Part shown: in pieces, positions 1 through 8,013 of the stretch
How positions within the stretch are numbered: the stretch's first letter is position 1
Layout: each line of letters begins with the position of its first letter
Notes under the pieces: model-generated
Told to the model about the DNA's origin: nothing
Databases searched by the model: none
What the model saw: the letters and a program-made list of their open reading frames with translations, nothing else
DNA from: Desulfuromonadales bacterium
Lineage (GTDB): Bacteria > Desulfobacterota > Desulfuromonadia > Desulfuromonadales > UBA2197
Assembly: GCA_014859605.1 (NCBI GenBank)
Contig: JACUTW010000018.1
Span: forward strand, 1 to 38,260
DNA length: 38,260 nt
Direction: 5' to 3'
Position numbers and translations under genes: made by a program

Positions 1-792
1 ATTGTGCAGAATATTGTCGTCCCTGCCGCCGGCATCGGCACCCTGTGGTCGGGAGGCGAAGATGATCTTAAGGCTGGTCCGGTCTTTGGTGCCTATACTT
101 CTTACGAAGAAGAGCCACTGCCAATTCCGGTCCGTCCCGCTAAGGAGACCAGCGAAGTCGAAGCTGCGCCGGTCCTGATTTTGCCACCGCCGATTTCAAA
201 AGAAGTCCCGGTCATCATTCCTCAAAGTGAGGAGACTCCTGCTGCCGTTCCGCCCCTTGAGCCCGCGCCGGTACTGCCAGAGGCCGCCGGCACTATTTCC
301 CCGGTCGTTAGCGAGGAGGCTATAACGGCACCACCCGCCGAACTTATCCAGCTGCCGAGCTTTGAGATCCCTCCGGCCGGCGATGGCTCCTTGCTCCTCT
401 TTGGTCCCAGCCAGATCAGTGTCGGGGATGTCATTAATGTTGCGATTAGCGGACAGGAATTAAATGGCCTCTTCAGCGCCCCTTTATTTGTTACTTACGA
501 TCAAAATCTCTTTGATCTGCTGAGTGTGGCGGAAGGGGACTTTTTGAGTCGGGAAGGGAAGACAACGGTCTTCAGCACTAACCCGATTCCCGGTAAAGGG
601 GAGTTGATGATCGGCTACAAGCAGGGTGTCGGGGGGAGCGGAGTCTCTGGGGACGGAACCCTCTTCACCGTCACCTTTCGGGCAAAAGCGCCGGGGACTG
701 CAGCGTTTTCCGTCGATCGGCTGAATCTCCGCAATGCCGCCGGGCAGCGATTAAAAATCGTGGCAACCCCTTTGGCGGTCGAGGTAAAATAA
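1..792 (+). CDS. Cohesin-domain protein, C-terminal part (5' end outside window)
   Basis: The reading frame is open at the left edge, so this is the C-terminal end of a longer protein; the GTG at 4 need not be its start. Three parts are visible: a short N-terminal stretch, a proline/glutamate/valine-rich linker (about residues 35-120), and a C-terminal beta-rich domain (about 130-262) starting near FGPSQISVGDVINVAISG and ending FSVDRLNLRN...VEVK, which has the pattern of a cohesin domain. Two pseudopilin genes follow at once. In Geobacter-like bacteria, secretin proteins of type II secretion-like systems can carry a C-terminal cohesin domain, so this is probably the end of such a protein or of an associated surface component. 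No secretin signature is visible in the part present, so the secretin link is inference. Confidence 0.6.
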   Translation: MVQNIVVPAAGIGTLWSGGEDDLKAGPVFGAYTSYEEEPLPIPVRPAKETSEVEAAPVLILPPPISKEVPVIIPQSEETPAAVPPLEPAPVLPEAAGTISPVVSEEAITAPPAELIQLPSFEIPPAGDGSLLLFGPSQISVGDVINVAISGQELNGLFSAPLFVTYDQNLFDLLSVAEGDFLSREGKTTVFSTNPIPGKGELMIGYKQGVGGSGVSGDGTLFTVTFRAKAPGTAAFSVDRLNLRNAAGQRLKIVATPLAVEVK

Positions 793-793
793 G

Positions 794-1303
794 TTGCAAG
801 GAGTCTTTACAAAGCTGCTGGCAACCGGGCGGCGACAGAGACATGCCGGTTTGACCCTGATCGAATTGATCATTGCCATGTCGATTCTGGCGGTTCTTGC
901 CTCGGCTGTGATTCCTTTGGCAACCACCACGGTCCGCCGCACCCGCGAGATCGAATTACGCAGTTCTCTACGCGAAATGCGTTCAGCGATTGATCAATAC
1001 AAAAAGGATTATGACCGGGCGGTCAAGGATAAGAAGATTATCCCGACTCTTGCTGATACCGGTTATCCCAAAGAGCTTGAAGATCTTGTCAATGGGGAAA
1101 GTTGGGGTGATCTCTACCCGTTTAAGCGGAAATATTTACGGCGGATTCCCCGTGATCCCTTTGATGTTAATAACGAAGGGTGGGGCTTGCGCTCCATGGC
1201 CGATGATCCGGATTCGTTGAGTTGGGGCGGAGAAGATGTCTTTGATGTCTACTCCCAAAGTACAGAAACCGGCCTTGACGGCACTCCTTATAATACCTGG
1301 TGA
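794..1303 (+). CDS. Type II secretion-like pseudopilin (GspG-like)
   Basis: 169 aa with a short basic leader followed by the prepilin peptidase site AG/LTLIEL, a hydrophobic helix (IIAMSILAVLASAVIPL) and a charged alpha-helical spine. Glu is at the +5 position that pseudopilins need for assembly. Residue +1 is Leu rather than the usual Phe. The TTG start at 794 is chosen because GAGGT at 781-785 sits 8 nt upstream; no ATG lies before the cleavage site. It starts 1 nt after the upstream stop codon. It should be an inner-membrane pseudopilin subunit processed by PilD. The end (TGLDGTPYNTW) resembles that of the next gene (VGLDGRPYQEW), so the two are paralogues. Confidence 0.85.
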   Translation: MQGVFTKLLATGRRQRHAGLTLIELIIAMSILAVLASAVIPLATTTVRRTREIELRSSLREMRSAIDQYKKDYDRAVKDKKIIPTLADTGYPKELEDLVNGESWGDLYPFKRKYLRRIPRDPFDVNNEGWGLRSMADDPDSLSWGGEDVFDVYSQSTETGLDGTPYNTW

Positions 1304-1310
1304 TAAGATC

Positions 1311-1718
1311 ATGACTTTATGGCACAAAATGGCATCGCGCCGCGGTTTCACTCTCATTGAGCTTTTGGCGGTGATGATGATTCTCGGAATCCTTGCATCG
1401 ATTGCCGTGCCGAGCTACAAGCAGAGTGTCATCAAGGCCCGTGAGACGATCTTGAGCGAAGATCTTTACCAGATGCGGCGGGCCATCGATGCTTATTTTG
1501 CCGATCGCCTGACTTATCCGCAAGCACTGGAGGATCTGGTGCAGGATAAATATCTCTACGATATCCCCGTCGATCCCTTTACCCGAGCGCGCGATACCTG
1601 GCAAGTCGTTCCTCCGGAAGCAGATAGCGAGGGGAGAGTCGCCCCCGGCAGTGTTTACGATGTCCATAGCGGTAGCGATCTTGTCGGCCTTGACGGTCGA
1701 CCGTATCAGGAATGGTAG
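1311..1718 (+). CDS. Type II secretion-like pseudopilin (GspG-like), second copy
   Basis: 135 aa from ATG 1311. The short leader MTLWHKMASRRG precedes the canonical prepilin site G/FTLIELL with Glu at +5, then a hydrophobic helix (AVMMILGILASIAVPSY). The soluble part shares features with the preceding pseudopilin: a central DPF motif (PVDPFTRARDTWQV) and a similar C-terminus. The frame is open further upstream to 1236, but that part overlaps the previous gene and would place a long extension before the leader, so ATG 1311 is preferred; ATG 1329 is also possible. No strong ribosome-binding site is visible, so translation may be coupled to the gene ending 8 nt earlier. Likely a partner of the upstream pseudopilin in one pseudopilus. 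Confidence 0.85.
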   Translation: MTLWHKMASRRGFTLIELLAVMMILGILASIAVPSYKQSVIKARETILSEDLYQMRRAIDAYFADRLTYPQALEDLVQDKYLYDIPVDPFTRARDTWQVVPPEADSEGRVAPGSVYDVHSGSDLVGLDGRPYQEW

Positions 1719-1725
1719 TCTGTAA

Positions 1726-2430
1726 ATGATTCAAGTCAGCAAAGTGGGTAAGAGTTATGGCCGGGAACGACCCGTATTGTCAGACATCTCCTTCACCTTG
1801 GCCAAGGGAGAGTTTGCATATGTCACGGGGACGTCCGGTTCCGGGAAGTCCACACTGCTTCGGCTTCTATACGGCGCTGAACGCCCCGATCAGGGGACCA
1901 TTTCAATTAACGGGGTCAGTGTCAATCGCTGCAGTTCCTTTGCGCTGGCGCAGTTACGCAGTAAATTAGGATTAGTCTTTCAGGATTTCAAATTACTCCC
2001 GGAACGGAATATTTTTGAAAATATCGCACTTCCCCTCGAAATTCAGGGGCGAGGTCAGGCAGAAATCAGTAAACGGGTACAACAATCCTTGCATTATGTT
2101 GGCCTGGAACAAAAGATGCGGACGTTACCGCAACAATTATCGGCCGGAGAACAGCAACGTGTGGCCATTGCCCGAGCTTTGATTGTCGATCCGGTGGTTT
2201 TGCTGGCAGACGAACCGACCGGCAACATAGATCCAGAGCATATGTCCGGCATTCTCGAACTTTTCAAAGGGGCAAATGCTCGCGGCACCACCGTGCTCAT
2301 GGCAACGCACGATTACGGAATTCTGCGGCGCTCGCCGCGGCGGACTCTCCATCTGGTGAACGGTCGACTCGAGAACGACATTGCTCTGGCAACGATTCTG
2401 GAAACAGAGAGGGCAAATGTCGGGAATTGA
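1726..2430 (+). CDS. ftsE: Cell division ATP-binding protein FtsE
   Basis: 234 aa ABC ATPase. Walker A GTSGSGKST (35-43), Q-loop in LGLVFQDFKLLPE (from residue 81), signature LSAGEQQRVAIARAL (138-152), Walker B VVLLADEPT (157-165) and the H-loop histidine (195) are all present. LSAGEQ replaces the commoner LSGGEQ, a tolerated change. FtsE couples ATP hydrolysis to the membrane protein FtsX to control septal peptidoglycan hydrolysis through EnvC-type activators. ftsX follows with a 14-nt overlap, and an EnvC-like gene lies one gene further on, which separates this from a generic LolD-type ATPase. It starts 7 nt after the pseudopilin stop without an obvious ribosome-binding site. Confidence 0.95.
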   Translation: MIQVSKVGKSYGRERPVLSDISFTLAKGEFAYVTGTSGSGKSTLLRLLYGAERPDQGTISINGVSVNRCSSFALAQLRSKLGLVFQDFKLLPERNIFENIALPLEIQGRGQAEISKRVQQSLHYVGLEQKMRTLPQQLSAGEQQRVAIARALIVDPVVLLADEPTGNIDPEHMSGILELFKGANARGTTVLMATHDYGILRRSPRRTLHLVNGRLENDIALATILETERANVGN

Positions 2431-3307
2431 GCTCTTAAAACGGGGACTCACCCCTTTGCGGCAACACCCATGGTTTTCATTGATGGGGATCACTTCGGTC
2501 GCAGTCGCCCTTACCCTGATTGCCCTCTTTGCCCTGTTCAGTCTGAACATGCAACGGGCCGTAGGGGAGTGGAGTCGTGATTTCCAGATCGTTATCTATC
2601 TTGATCCTTCTCCGGATGACACTCTTGCCCGGCAGTGGCAGATTGCTTTGGGCAGCATGGCCGAAACGGAAGAGGTCACTTATATTTCTTCGGCAGAAGC
2701 TTTGCAACACTTCAGCACTCGTCTAGGCAATGATGCCTCCCTGATCAGCGGCATCGGCAATGATGTCCTTCCGGCCTCTTTTGCATTAAAACTCCGCCCG
2801 GAATTTCGCCAGCGTGATGCCGTCAAGCTTCTTGTCAGCAAGATTGCGCAAAAGGACGAGTGGCGGGATATTCACTACGGCTCAGATTGGATAGAGCGAT
2901 TCGATGCCGTGCGCCGACTTATGCGGATCAGCGGAACCATCTTCGGATTATTCCTCTTTTTATCGGCTTTTTTAATTGTTGCGACGACGATCCGGCTGAT
3001 TCTTTTAACCCGAAAGAACGAGATTGAGATTTTACGTCTACTCGGTGCCAGCCCTCTTTATATTGGACTCCCCTTTTTGCTGGAAGGGGGTATCCTTGGT
3101 ATGTTTGGTGGTGGGATCGCACTTTTTTTGGTCTATGTCTTTTATCAAATCGGCTTACAACAGGGACTCCTTTCGTTGCTACAGTTACTCGGAGTCGATC
3201 GAGTCGTTTTTCTCCCCCCAATGTGGCAGCTTGCCCTGATCATCGGTGGTGTCACTCTGGGATTTTTCGCCAGTTTTGTCGCGATGCGACGGATCTCGAA
3301 AGTTTAA
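2417..3307 (+). CDS. ftsX: Cell division protein FtsX (permease-like)
   Basis: 296 aa from ATG 2417, which has the purine-rich GAGAGGG just upstream and overlaps the end of ftsE by 14 nt. The longer frame from 2381 would lie mostly inside ftsE and is less likely. Topology matches FtsX: a cytoplasmic N-terminus (MSGIELLKRGLTPLRQHP), membrane segment 1 at about 20-43, a periplasmic domain of about 120 residues, then three further membrane segments (about 170-195, 215-250, 268-290). KNEIEILRLLGAS after segment 2 is the typical cytoplasmic coupling loop. The periplasmic loop is where EnvC-like activators bind in E. coli. Confidence 0.93.
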   Translation: MSGIELLKRGLTPLRQHPWFSLMGITSVAVALTLIALFALFSLNMQRAVGEWSRDFQIVIYLDPSPDDTLARQWQIALGSMAETEEVTYISSAEALQHFSTRLGNDASLISGIGNDVLPASFALKLRPEFRQRDAVKLLVSKIAQKDEWRDIHYGSDWIERFDAVRRLMRISGTIFGLFLFLSAFLIVATTIRLILLTRKNEIEILRLLGASPLYIGLPFLLEGGILGMFGGGIALFLVYVFYQIGLQQGLLSLLQLLGVDRVVFLPPMWQLALIIGGVTLGFFASFVAMRRISKV

Positions 3308-3342
3308 TTTATTCCGCAGCTCACTAACGAAAGGGATTATCT

Positions 3343-3525
3343 ATGAAATGCCCGAATTGTCACGACCGTACTCACATTGACGTAGAAATTGGTGATGGAT
3401 TTACTGACAACGATACACGCGAGTGCTTGAATTGTGGCGCTGTTTGGTTCTACAGTGAGATGGAAAGTCACTATAAAATTATCAATGAAGGCAACGTGGC
3501 CCTGAAAAAGGACAAATCTGTTTAA
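3343..3525 (+). CDS. Small zinc-ribbon protein of unknown function
   Basis: 60 aa. Two CxxC knuckles, CPNC (residues 3-6) and CLNC, are separated by about 20 residues, the layout of a small zinc ribbon. The rest is mostly charged, without membrane segment or signal. AAAGGG at 3331-3336 lies 6 nt before ATG 3343, a good ribosome-binding site, which supports it as a real gene. It sits between ftsX and the EnvC-like gene in the same direction with short gaps, so it is probably co-transcribed with them. I do not recognise a named family; a metal-binding adaptor or regulator is possible but not shown. Confidence 0.75.
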   Translation: MKCPNCHDRTHIDVEIGDGFTDNDTRECLNCGAVWFYSEMESHYKIINEGNVALKKDKSV

Positions 3526-3586
3526 TATTTCTCCGTGGCCCGCACAATGCACGATCTTTTTAGTAGCGAAAGGTTTGACGCGATAC

Positions 3587-4738
3587 GTGGAAGAGAGATG
3601 CTTAAAGGTCGGGTTTGTCGCCCTGTTAATATTGTTCCTCAGTTTGCATCAGAGTGTCTTTGCTGCTGGTGAAGATCTTGATTCAAGTCGTAGAGAACTG
3701 GAAGAAATTCGTCAAAGGATTGGCAAAACCAGCCGCACCCTCGAAGAGAAGAATCGTGCCGAAAAGCTTGCGAACTCCGATCTTAAGAAGGTTGAGAAGT
3801 CACTGGAGCGGATGACGTCACGGGTCAATGCGATCAATTCAGATCTGAATCAGTTAAGGGGCAAGATCAAACGTGCTGAGAGTGAACTGGGACAGACCGG
3901 TGCACAGATCGACGGTTTGAGTCATCTGGTCAAGCAGCGACTTGTTGCTTTGTATAAGGGTGGGGAGATCCCGTTGGCACAATCGCTCTTCACTCCCGGA
4001 CCCGCCGCCGATGTTTCAAATGATTTTGTTTATTTACAACGCATTGTCGAACATGATCGCGAATTGCTGGGAGGGTATCAACTCCGTCTCAATCACCAGA
4101 GTCAAAATCTGCAGAATCTTGCCGCCCTGCGGGAGAAACAGTTACGATTAAAGCAGGAGATGGAAAAAGAGCGGCGGGAGATGGTACAGCTCACGAAGAT
4201 GAAAGAGGACCTTCTTGTGCAGGTACGCAAGGACAAGAATTCACTTTCGCAACAGTTGGCAGATTTACAAGGTCGGGCCAAACGCATCGATGGCCTGATC
4301 CGTAATTTTGAAACAAAAAGAAATCGCCAACCCGCCGCACCCGGAACAGCTTTTGCCGGTCAGAAGGGGCAGCTTTCCTGGCCGGTGAACGGTCGGGTAC
4401 GTATCCCTTTTGGCAATAGCCGGCACCCGGATTTGGGGACTCCCTACCAAAGTCACGGGATTGAGATTGAAGTTTCCGGCGATTTACCGGTCAAATCGGT
4501 CTGGTCGGGAAAGGTTGTTTTTGCTAATGCCTTTAAAGGGTACAACAATCTGCTGATTATTGATCACGGCGATAGTTATTACACCTTGTATGCACAAACG
4601 GCGTCTTTGAACTGCAAGGTCGGTGACAAAATCAGCCAAGGGCAAGTTGTGGCGCAAACAGATGGCAGCACAGGACGTTTTTATTTCGAAATCCGTAAAG
4701 GGGGCAACCCCCTTGATCCCAAACAATGGCTGCGATAA
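3587..4738 (+). CDS. envC: EnvC-like murein hydrolase activator (degenerate LytM domain)
   Basis: 383 aa from GTG 3587; a TTG at 3575 gives four more residues but has AAGG only 1-2 nt before it. A signal peptide (FVALLILFLSLHQSVFAA) is followed by long coiled coils (about 30-105 and 155-245, rich in E, K, L, Q) and a C-terminal LytM/M23 fold (about 262-383). The zinc site is degenerate: HGIEIE has Glu where active M23 enzymes have Asp, and the HxH position reads YFEIRKGG, as in E. coli EnvC. It should therefore be a non-catalytic activator of amidases, recruited by FtsEX, whose genes lie just upstream. It acts in the periplasm at the division site. Confidence 0.9.
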   Translation: MEERCLKVGFVALLILFLSLHQSVFAAGEDLDSSRRELEEIRQRIGKTSRTLEEKNRAEKLANSDLKKVEKSLERMTSRVNAINSDLNQLRGKIKRAESELGQTGAQIDGLSHLVKQRLVALYKGGEIPLAQSLFTPGPAADVSNDFVYLQRIVEHDRELLGGYQLRLNHQSQNLQNLAALREKQLRLKQEMEKERREMVQLTKMKEDLLVQVRKDKNSLSQQLADLQGRAKRIDGLIRNFETKRNRQPAAPGTAFAGQKGQLSWPVNGRVRIPFGNSRHPDLGTPYQSHGIEIEVSGDLPVKSVWSGKVVFANAFKGYNNLLIIDHGDSYYTLYAQTASLNCKVGDKISQGQVVAQTDGSTGRFYFEIRKGGNPLDPKQWLR

Positions 4739-4784
4739 ATCGTCGACCAATGTCGTTCCGGGCGAGTCAACAGGGATTTTTTTG

Positions 4785-6095
4785 ATGAAACATTTGCGAC
4801 AGTTTTTTTTGGGCAGCATTATTATTGTTTTACTTACAGTGGTGATGTCACCCCAGGCCTCTTTGGTTCAGGCTGAAGAGGTCAATCCGTATCAGGAATT
4901 GCAGCAATTAACGGATGTCATGGCGATCATCCGGCGCAATTACGTTGACGAAGTCCCCTTAAAGACGCTGGTGGATGGTGCAATTCGCGGCATGCTGGCA
5001 GCCCTTGATCCGCATTCTTCTTTTCTTGCACCGGACGATTACAAAGAAATGCAGGACGATATGTCCGGAGAATTCATCGGCCTGGGATTGGATGTGACGA
5101 TCCGGAATGATGAACTTCTCGTCATTGCACCACTGGAAGGGAGTCCCGCTGAAAAAGCCGGGATCATTGCCGGCGATCGCGTGGTGAAAATCGGCAGCCG
5201 CAACACCCGTGATCTTGAAAACGTCATGGAGGCACTCCGCTTGCTGCGCGGCGCGAAAGGGAGCTCGGCGACGCTGACGATCATGCGTGACAGCTTCGAT
5301 TCTCCCCGGGAATTTACCCTACAGCGGGATTTGATCAAGATTATCAGTGTGCGTTCCAGAATTCTCGAAGCAGGCTATGCCTATTTACGGATTGCCCAGT
5401 TTCAGGCAACGACCTCTGCCGAGGTTGCCAGAGAATTGGCGCGACTGCATCAAGAGACCCCTGGCGGACTGAATGGTCTGATCCTCGACCTTCGCAATAA
5501 CAGCGGCGGTCTCCTTGATCAGGCCGTAAATGTGAGTAATTTCTTTCTGGACAAAGGCCTGATCGTCTATACCGAAGGACGTGAGCCGGAAAGTCAATTC
5601 CAATACAGCGCTCAACAACGCGGCACCGAGCCTTATTATCCCCTCATTGTTTTGATTAACGGCGGCAGTGCCAGTGCCGCCGAGATCGTTGCCGGCGCCT
5701 TGAAAGATCATGGCCGGGCATTACTTCTCGGGACAAAAAGCTTTGGTAAAGGGTCAGTGCAAACCATTGTCCCTTTGCGCGATGATTACGGCCTGAGATT
5801 GACAACAGCTCGTTACTTTACTCCTTTGGGGACATCGATTCAGGCTCTCGGTATCACCCCGGATATTGTTGTTGCCGCAAAGCAGGGAAAAGAGCGCATG
5901 GCTCTAAGTGATGAGCATTTCAGTGAAAAAGATCTGCCGCATCATATCGCTGCCACGGGGCATCCCGACTCCTCGAAACAGGGGAAAAAACAGGAAAAAT
6001 CCGTGGTGAGCGCAGAAGATAACCAGTTGCAATATGCCCTTGATATTCTCAAGGCCGGGCATATTTTACAGCCGGCCCAGAAGAGACAGGGCTGA
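4785..6095 (+). CDS. ctpA: Carboxy-terminal processing protease, S41 family (CtpA)
   Basis: 436 aa from ATG 4785, preceded by AGGGA (4772-4776, 8 nt spacing). The frame extends to 4623 but would overlap envC, and a clean signal peptide (FFLGSIIIVLLTVVMSPQASLVQA) begins at 4785. Domains: N-terminal S41 segment, PDZ domain (about 95-170, with FIGLGLDVTI and GSPAEKAGIIAGD), then the S41 catalytic core. The Ser-Lys dyad fits S297 in GGSASAAE and K322 in SFGKGSVQT, 25 residues apart as in known CtpA/Prc enzymes. The tail from about 370 is polar and low-complexity. It is periplasmic or membrane-anchored and cleaves C-terminal tails; its place between envC and a yibQ-like gene suggests a role in controlling cell-wall hydrolases. 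Confidence 0.95.
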   Translation: MKHLRQFFLGSIIIVLLTVVMSPQASLVQAEEVNPYQELQQLTDVMAIIRRNYVDEVPLKTLVDGAIRGMLAALDPHSSFLAPDDYKEMQDDMSGEFIGLGLDVTIRNDELLVIAPLEGSPAEKAGIIAGDRVVKIGSRNTRDLENVMEALRLLRGAKGSSATLTIMRDSFDSPREFTLQRDLIKIISVRSRILEAGYAYLRIAQFQATTSAEVARELARLHQETPGGLNGLILDLRNNSGGLLDQAVNVSNFFLDKGLIVYTEGREPESQFQYSAQQRGTEPYYPLIVLINGGSASAAEIVAGALKDHGRALLLGTKSFGKGSVQTIVPLRDDYGLRLTTARYFTPLGTSIQALGITPDIVVAAKQGKERMALSDEHFSEKDLPHHIAATGHPDSSKQGKKQEKSVVSAEDNQLQYALDILKAGHILQPAQKRQG

Positions 6096-6099
6096 GCCA

Positions 6100-7098
6100 A
6101 TGGCGGAAGTGCAAAATAAGAAGAAGGGCACAGCCAAAGGAAAGAGTGTCAAAAAGGGATCGCCAGCAAGGCGGTCCTTCTTTTTCAAGCCGGCGACGAT
6201 CATTCTGGCGGTGTTGACGACTCTCTTGCTGGTGCTCGGGATCCTTTATTTTGCCCGTGTTCAGCACTGGTTTGCAGCCCCGACGGCCAGTGAGATGGAA
6301 CGTAAAACGCCGATTACCGGGACAGTGCTGCAAAAAGGAAAAAAAGAGGTCAAGCCAAAGGCGGCACCAGCCGAGGAGTACCACAACATCCCCCGTCAGC
6401 AGGGCGATGATTATGCGCCGCTCCGTCCTGAAAAAGGTGCGCTTGTTGCCATTATCGTTGATGACCTTGGTGCCGATCTGGTCATGATGCAGGACTTTTT
6501 GGACCTGCAGCTCAATATCACTGCTGCCATCCTGCCGAATCTCCCGCATGCCCGGGCCGTGGCCGAATTAGCGCATGCAGACGGCCGCGAAGTTATCCTG
6601 CACATACCGATGGAGCCGCAAAACTATCCGGCAATTGATCCCGGAGAGAATGCGTTGCTGGTCGAGTTATCTAAAGCGGAAGTGCAGCAGAGGTTGCGCA
6701 GTTACTTACAAATTGTCCCCTGGGTCGTCGGGGCCAATAATCATATGGGGTCGCGTTTTACCGAGAGTCGGGAAGGGATGAGGGGGGTTTTGCAAATCCT
6801 TAAAGATCAGGGACTCTTCTTTGTCGACAGTCGGACCACTGCCGATTCGGTTGCCATAATCGAAGCCAAAAAAAATGGAATAGCTCACGCCGGGCGCGAT
6901 GTCTTTCTGGATAATGACATTAACGAAGAAGATATCCGCCGGCAGATTCGTAAATTGGTCAAAATCGCCAAAGCTGAGGGGAGTGCCATCGGTATCTGCC
7001 ACCCCCACCATGAAACTGTTACCGCCCTGAAAAAGGAAGCACCGTCCTTTGCGGCCGCCGGAGTGACATTAGTCGCCGCCTCTGCTTTGGTCCATTAG
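6100..7098 (+). CDS. Divergent polysaccharide deacetylase (YibQ/DUF610 family)
   Basis: 332 aa from ATG 6100, 4 nt after the ctpA stop, with AGAGACAGG just upstream. A lysine-rich cytoplasmic start is followed by one membrane anchor (about 27-50, FKPATIILAVLTTLLLVLGI), a variable linker, and the deacetylase-like domain (about 112-332). Family motifs are VAIIVDDLGAD, EVILHIPMEP, GANNHMGSRFTE, FFVDSRTTADSVA and IGICHPHHET. The fold is that of NodB-like deacetylases, but activity of the divergent family is poorly defined. In E. coli yibQ sits next to envC; here only ctpA separates them, so a shared cell-envelope job is plausible. It is convergent with the ParA gene, with a 7-nt gap. Confidence 0.88.
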   Translation: MAEVQNKKKGTAKGKSVKKGSPARRSFFFKPATIILAVLTTLLLVLGILYFARVQHWFAAPTASEMERKTPITGTVLQKGKKEVKPKAAPAEEYHNIPRQQGDDYAPLRPEKGALVAIIVDDLGADLVMMQDFLDLQLNITAAILPNLPHARAVAELAHADGREVILHIPMEPQNYPAIDPGENALLVELSKAEVQQRLRSYLQIVPWVVGANNHMGSRFTESREGMRGVLQILKDQGLFFVDSRTTADSVAIIEAKKNGIAHAGRDVFLDNDINEEDIRRQIRKLVKIAKAEGSAIGICHPHHETVTALKKEAPSFAAAGVTLVAASALVH

Positions 7099-7105
7099 CA
7101 AAGGA

Positions 7106-7933
7106 TCAAAGGGCGAGGGGATCGGCATCACCGGCAATTTGGCCAAGACGCCGGGCCGGTTCATTGCGATAATCCTGTAAAACCTGTCGGGCCAGTTGTG
7201 TAAACTGATTATGCACTTCGGAATGCTGTCCGTAGCTGATAATCGGATAGACTTTGCCATCGGGGTTGGTCTGCAGCGAGTCGACCTTGGGGCTGCGAGT
7301 GATACAGCCATCCATGCAACGATAACCACGGTTGATTGCATAAGCGCGCAAAAGTTGGCGCATGTCCCGGAATGGACCCTCAAAGCGGATGCGGGCATCG
7401 ATCAGGCAGGGGAGGAGGCGCACAGCACGACGCGACAGTTTGGCGCGATCGAAAAATTCGTAAAGGTATTTGCAGTTTTCCAGAGAAGGGAGGTCTTTGA
7501 CTGGAACGATAACACGGTCAGAGGTAAAGAGGGCATTGAGGGTAAAGGCATCAAGATCGGGACGGGTATCGATGATGACGATGCCACTGAGTTGAGATGC
7601 TGCTAACAGGCGGGCAAAGGCGGCGGCGTCTGTCAGTAGTTCCCGCACTTCCGGTAACCGTCGCGAAGATGGAACAAACTGGACGCCGAACTGACCAAGC
7701 TCGGTTATATCCTGGGCGGGCTCCCCGGTAAAAAGTTGAAAAATATCCTTTTTATTGGCGGACTCTTTACTGATCCGGAAGAGCCGGTCCACAGTAAAGT
7801 GGTTGTCAAAACTGAAGATGGTGACAGGCAGGTCTTCACAAAGAGCTTTTAAATAGATCGCCAGATTAGTGGCGACCGTTGTTTTGCCGACACCGCCTTT
7901 TTCGCTGGACAGTGTAATGATATAAGGGCGCAT
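7106..7933 (-). CDS. ParA/MinD-type P-loop ATPase (orphan)
   Basis: 275 aa from the ATG at 7933; the complement of 7939-7946 reads CGAGGAGA, a good ribosome-binding site. The deviant Walker A KGGVGKTT (residues 12-19) and a Walker B region (IVIIDTRPD, about 118-126) define a ParA/MinD/Soj-class ATPase. Not a plasmid ParA: no N-terminal DNA-binding extension, and no parB gene beside it. NALFTSDRVIVPVKD matches the family's nucleotide-dependent dimer region. No C-terminal membrane-targeting helix of MinD type is evident. It stands alone on the minus strand with its own promoter (7958-7986), so its partner or cargo is unknown. Confidence 0.88.
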   Translation of the reverse strand: MRPYIITLSSEKGGVGKTTVATNLAIYLKALCEDLPVTIFSFDNHFTVDRLFRISKESANKKDIFQLFTGEPAQDITELGQFGVQFVPSSRRLPEVRELLTDAAAFARLLAASQLSGIVIIDTRPDLDAFTLNALFTSDRVIVPVKDLPSLENCKYLYEFFDRAKLSRRAVRLLPCLIDARIRFEGPFRDMRQLLRAYAINRGYRCMDGCITRSPKVDSLQTNPDGKVYPIISYGQHSEVHNQFTQLARQVLQDYRNEPARRLGQIAGDADPLAL

Positions 7934-7957
7934 CGTTATCTCCTCGTGTGGATGGTT

Positions 7958-7986
7958 TTTATAGTGCAAATATCCGGAAATGTCAA
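7958..7986 (-). promoter_or_regulatory. Sigma70-type promoter for the ParA-like gene
   Basis: On the minus strand TTGACA (7981-7986) and TATAAA (7958-7963) are separated by exactly 17 nt. The start would fall near 7951, about 18 nt before the ATG at 7933. This is the closest match to consensus found in the window. Confidence 0.75.
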
Positions 7987-8013
7987 AAACTCACTGCCAG
8001 AACGGGGGCGGGT

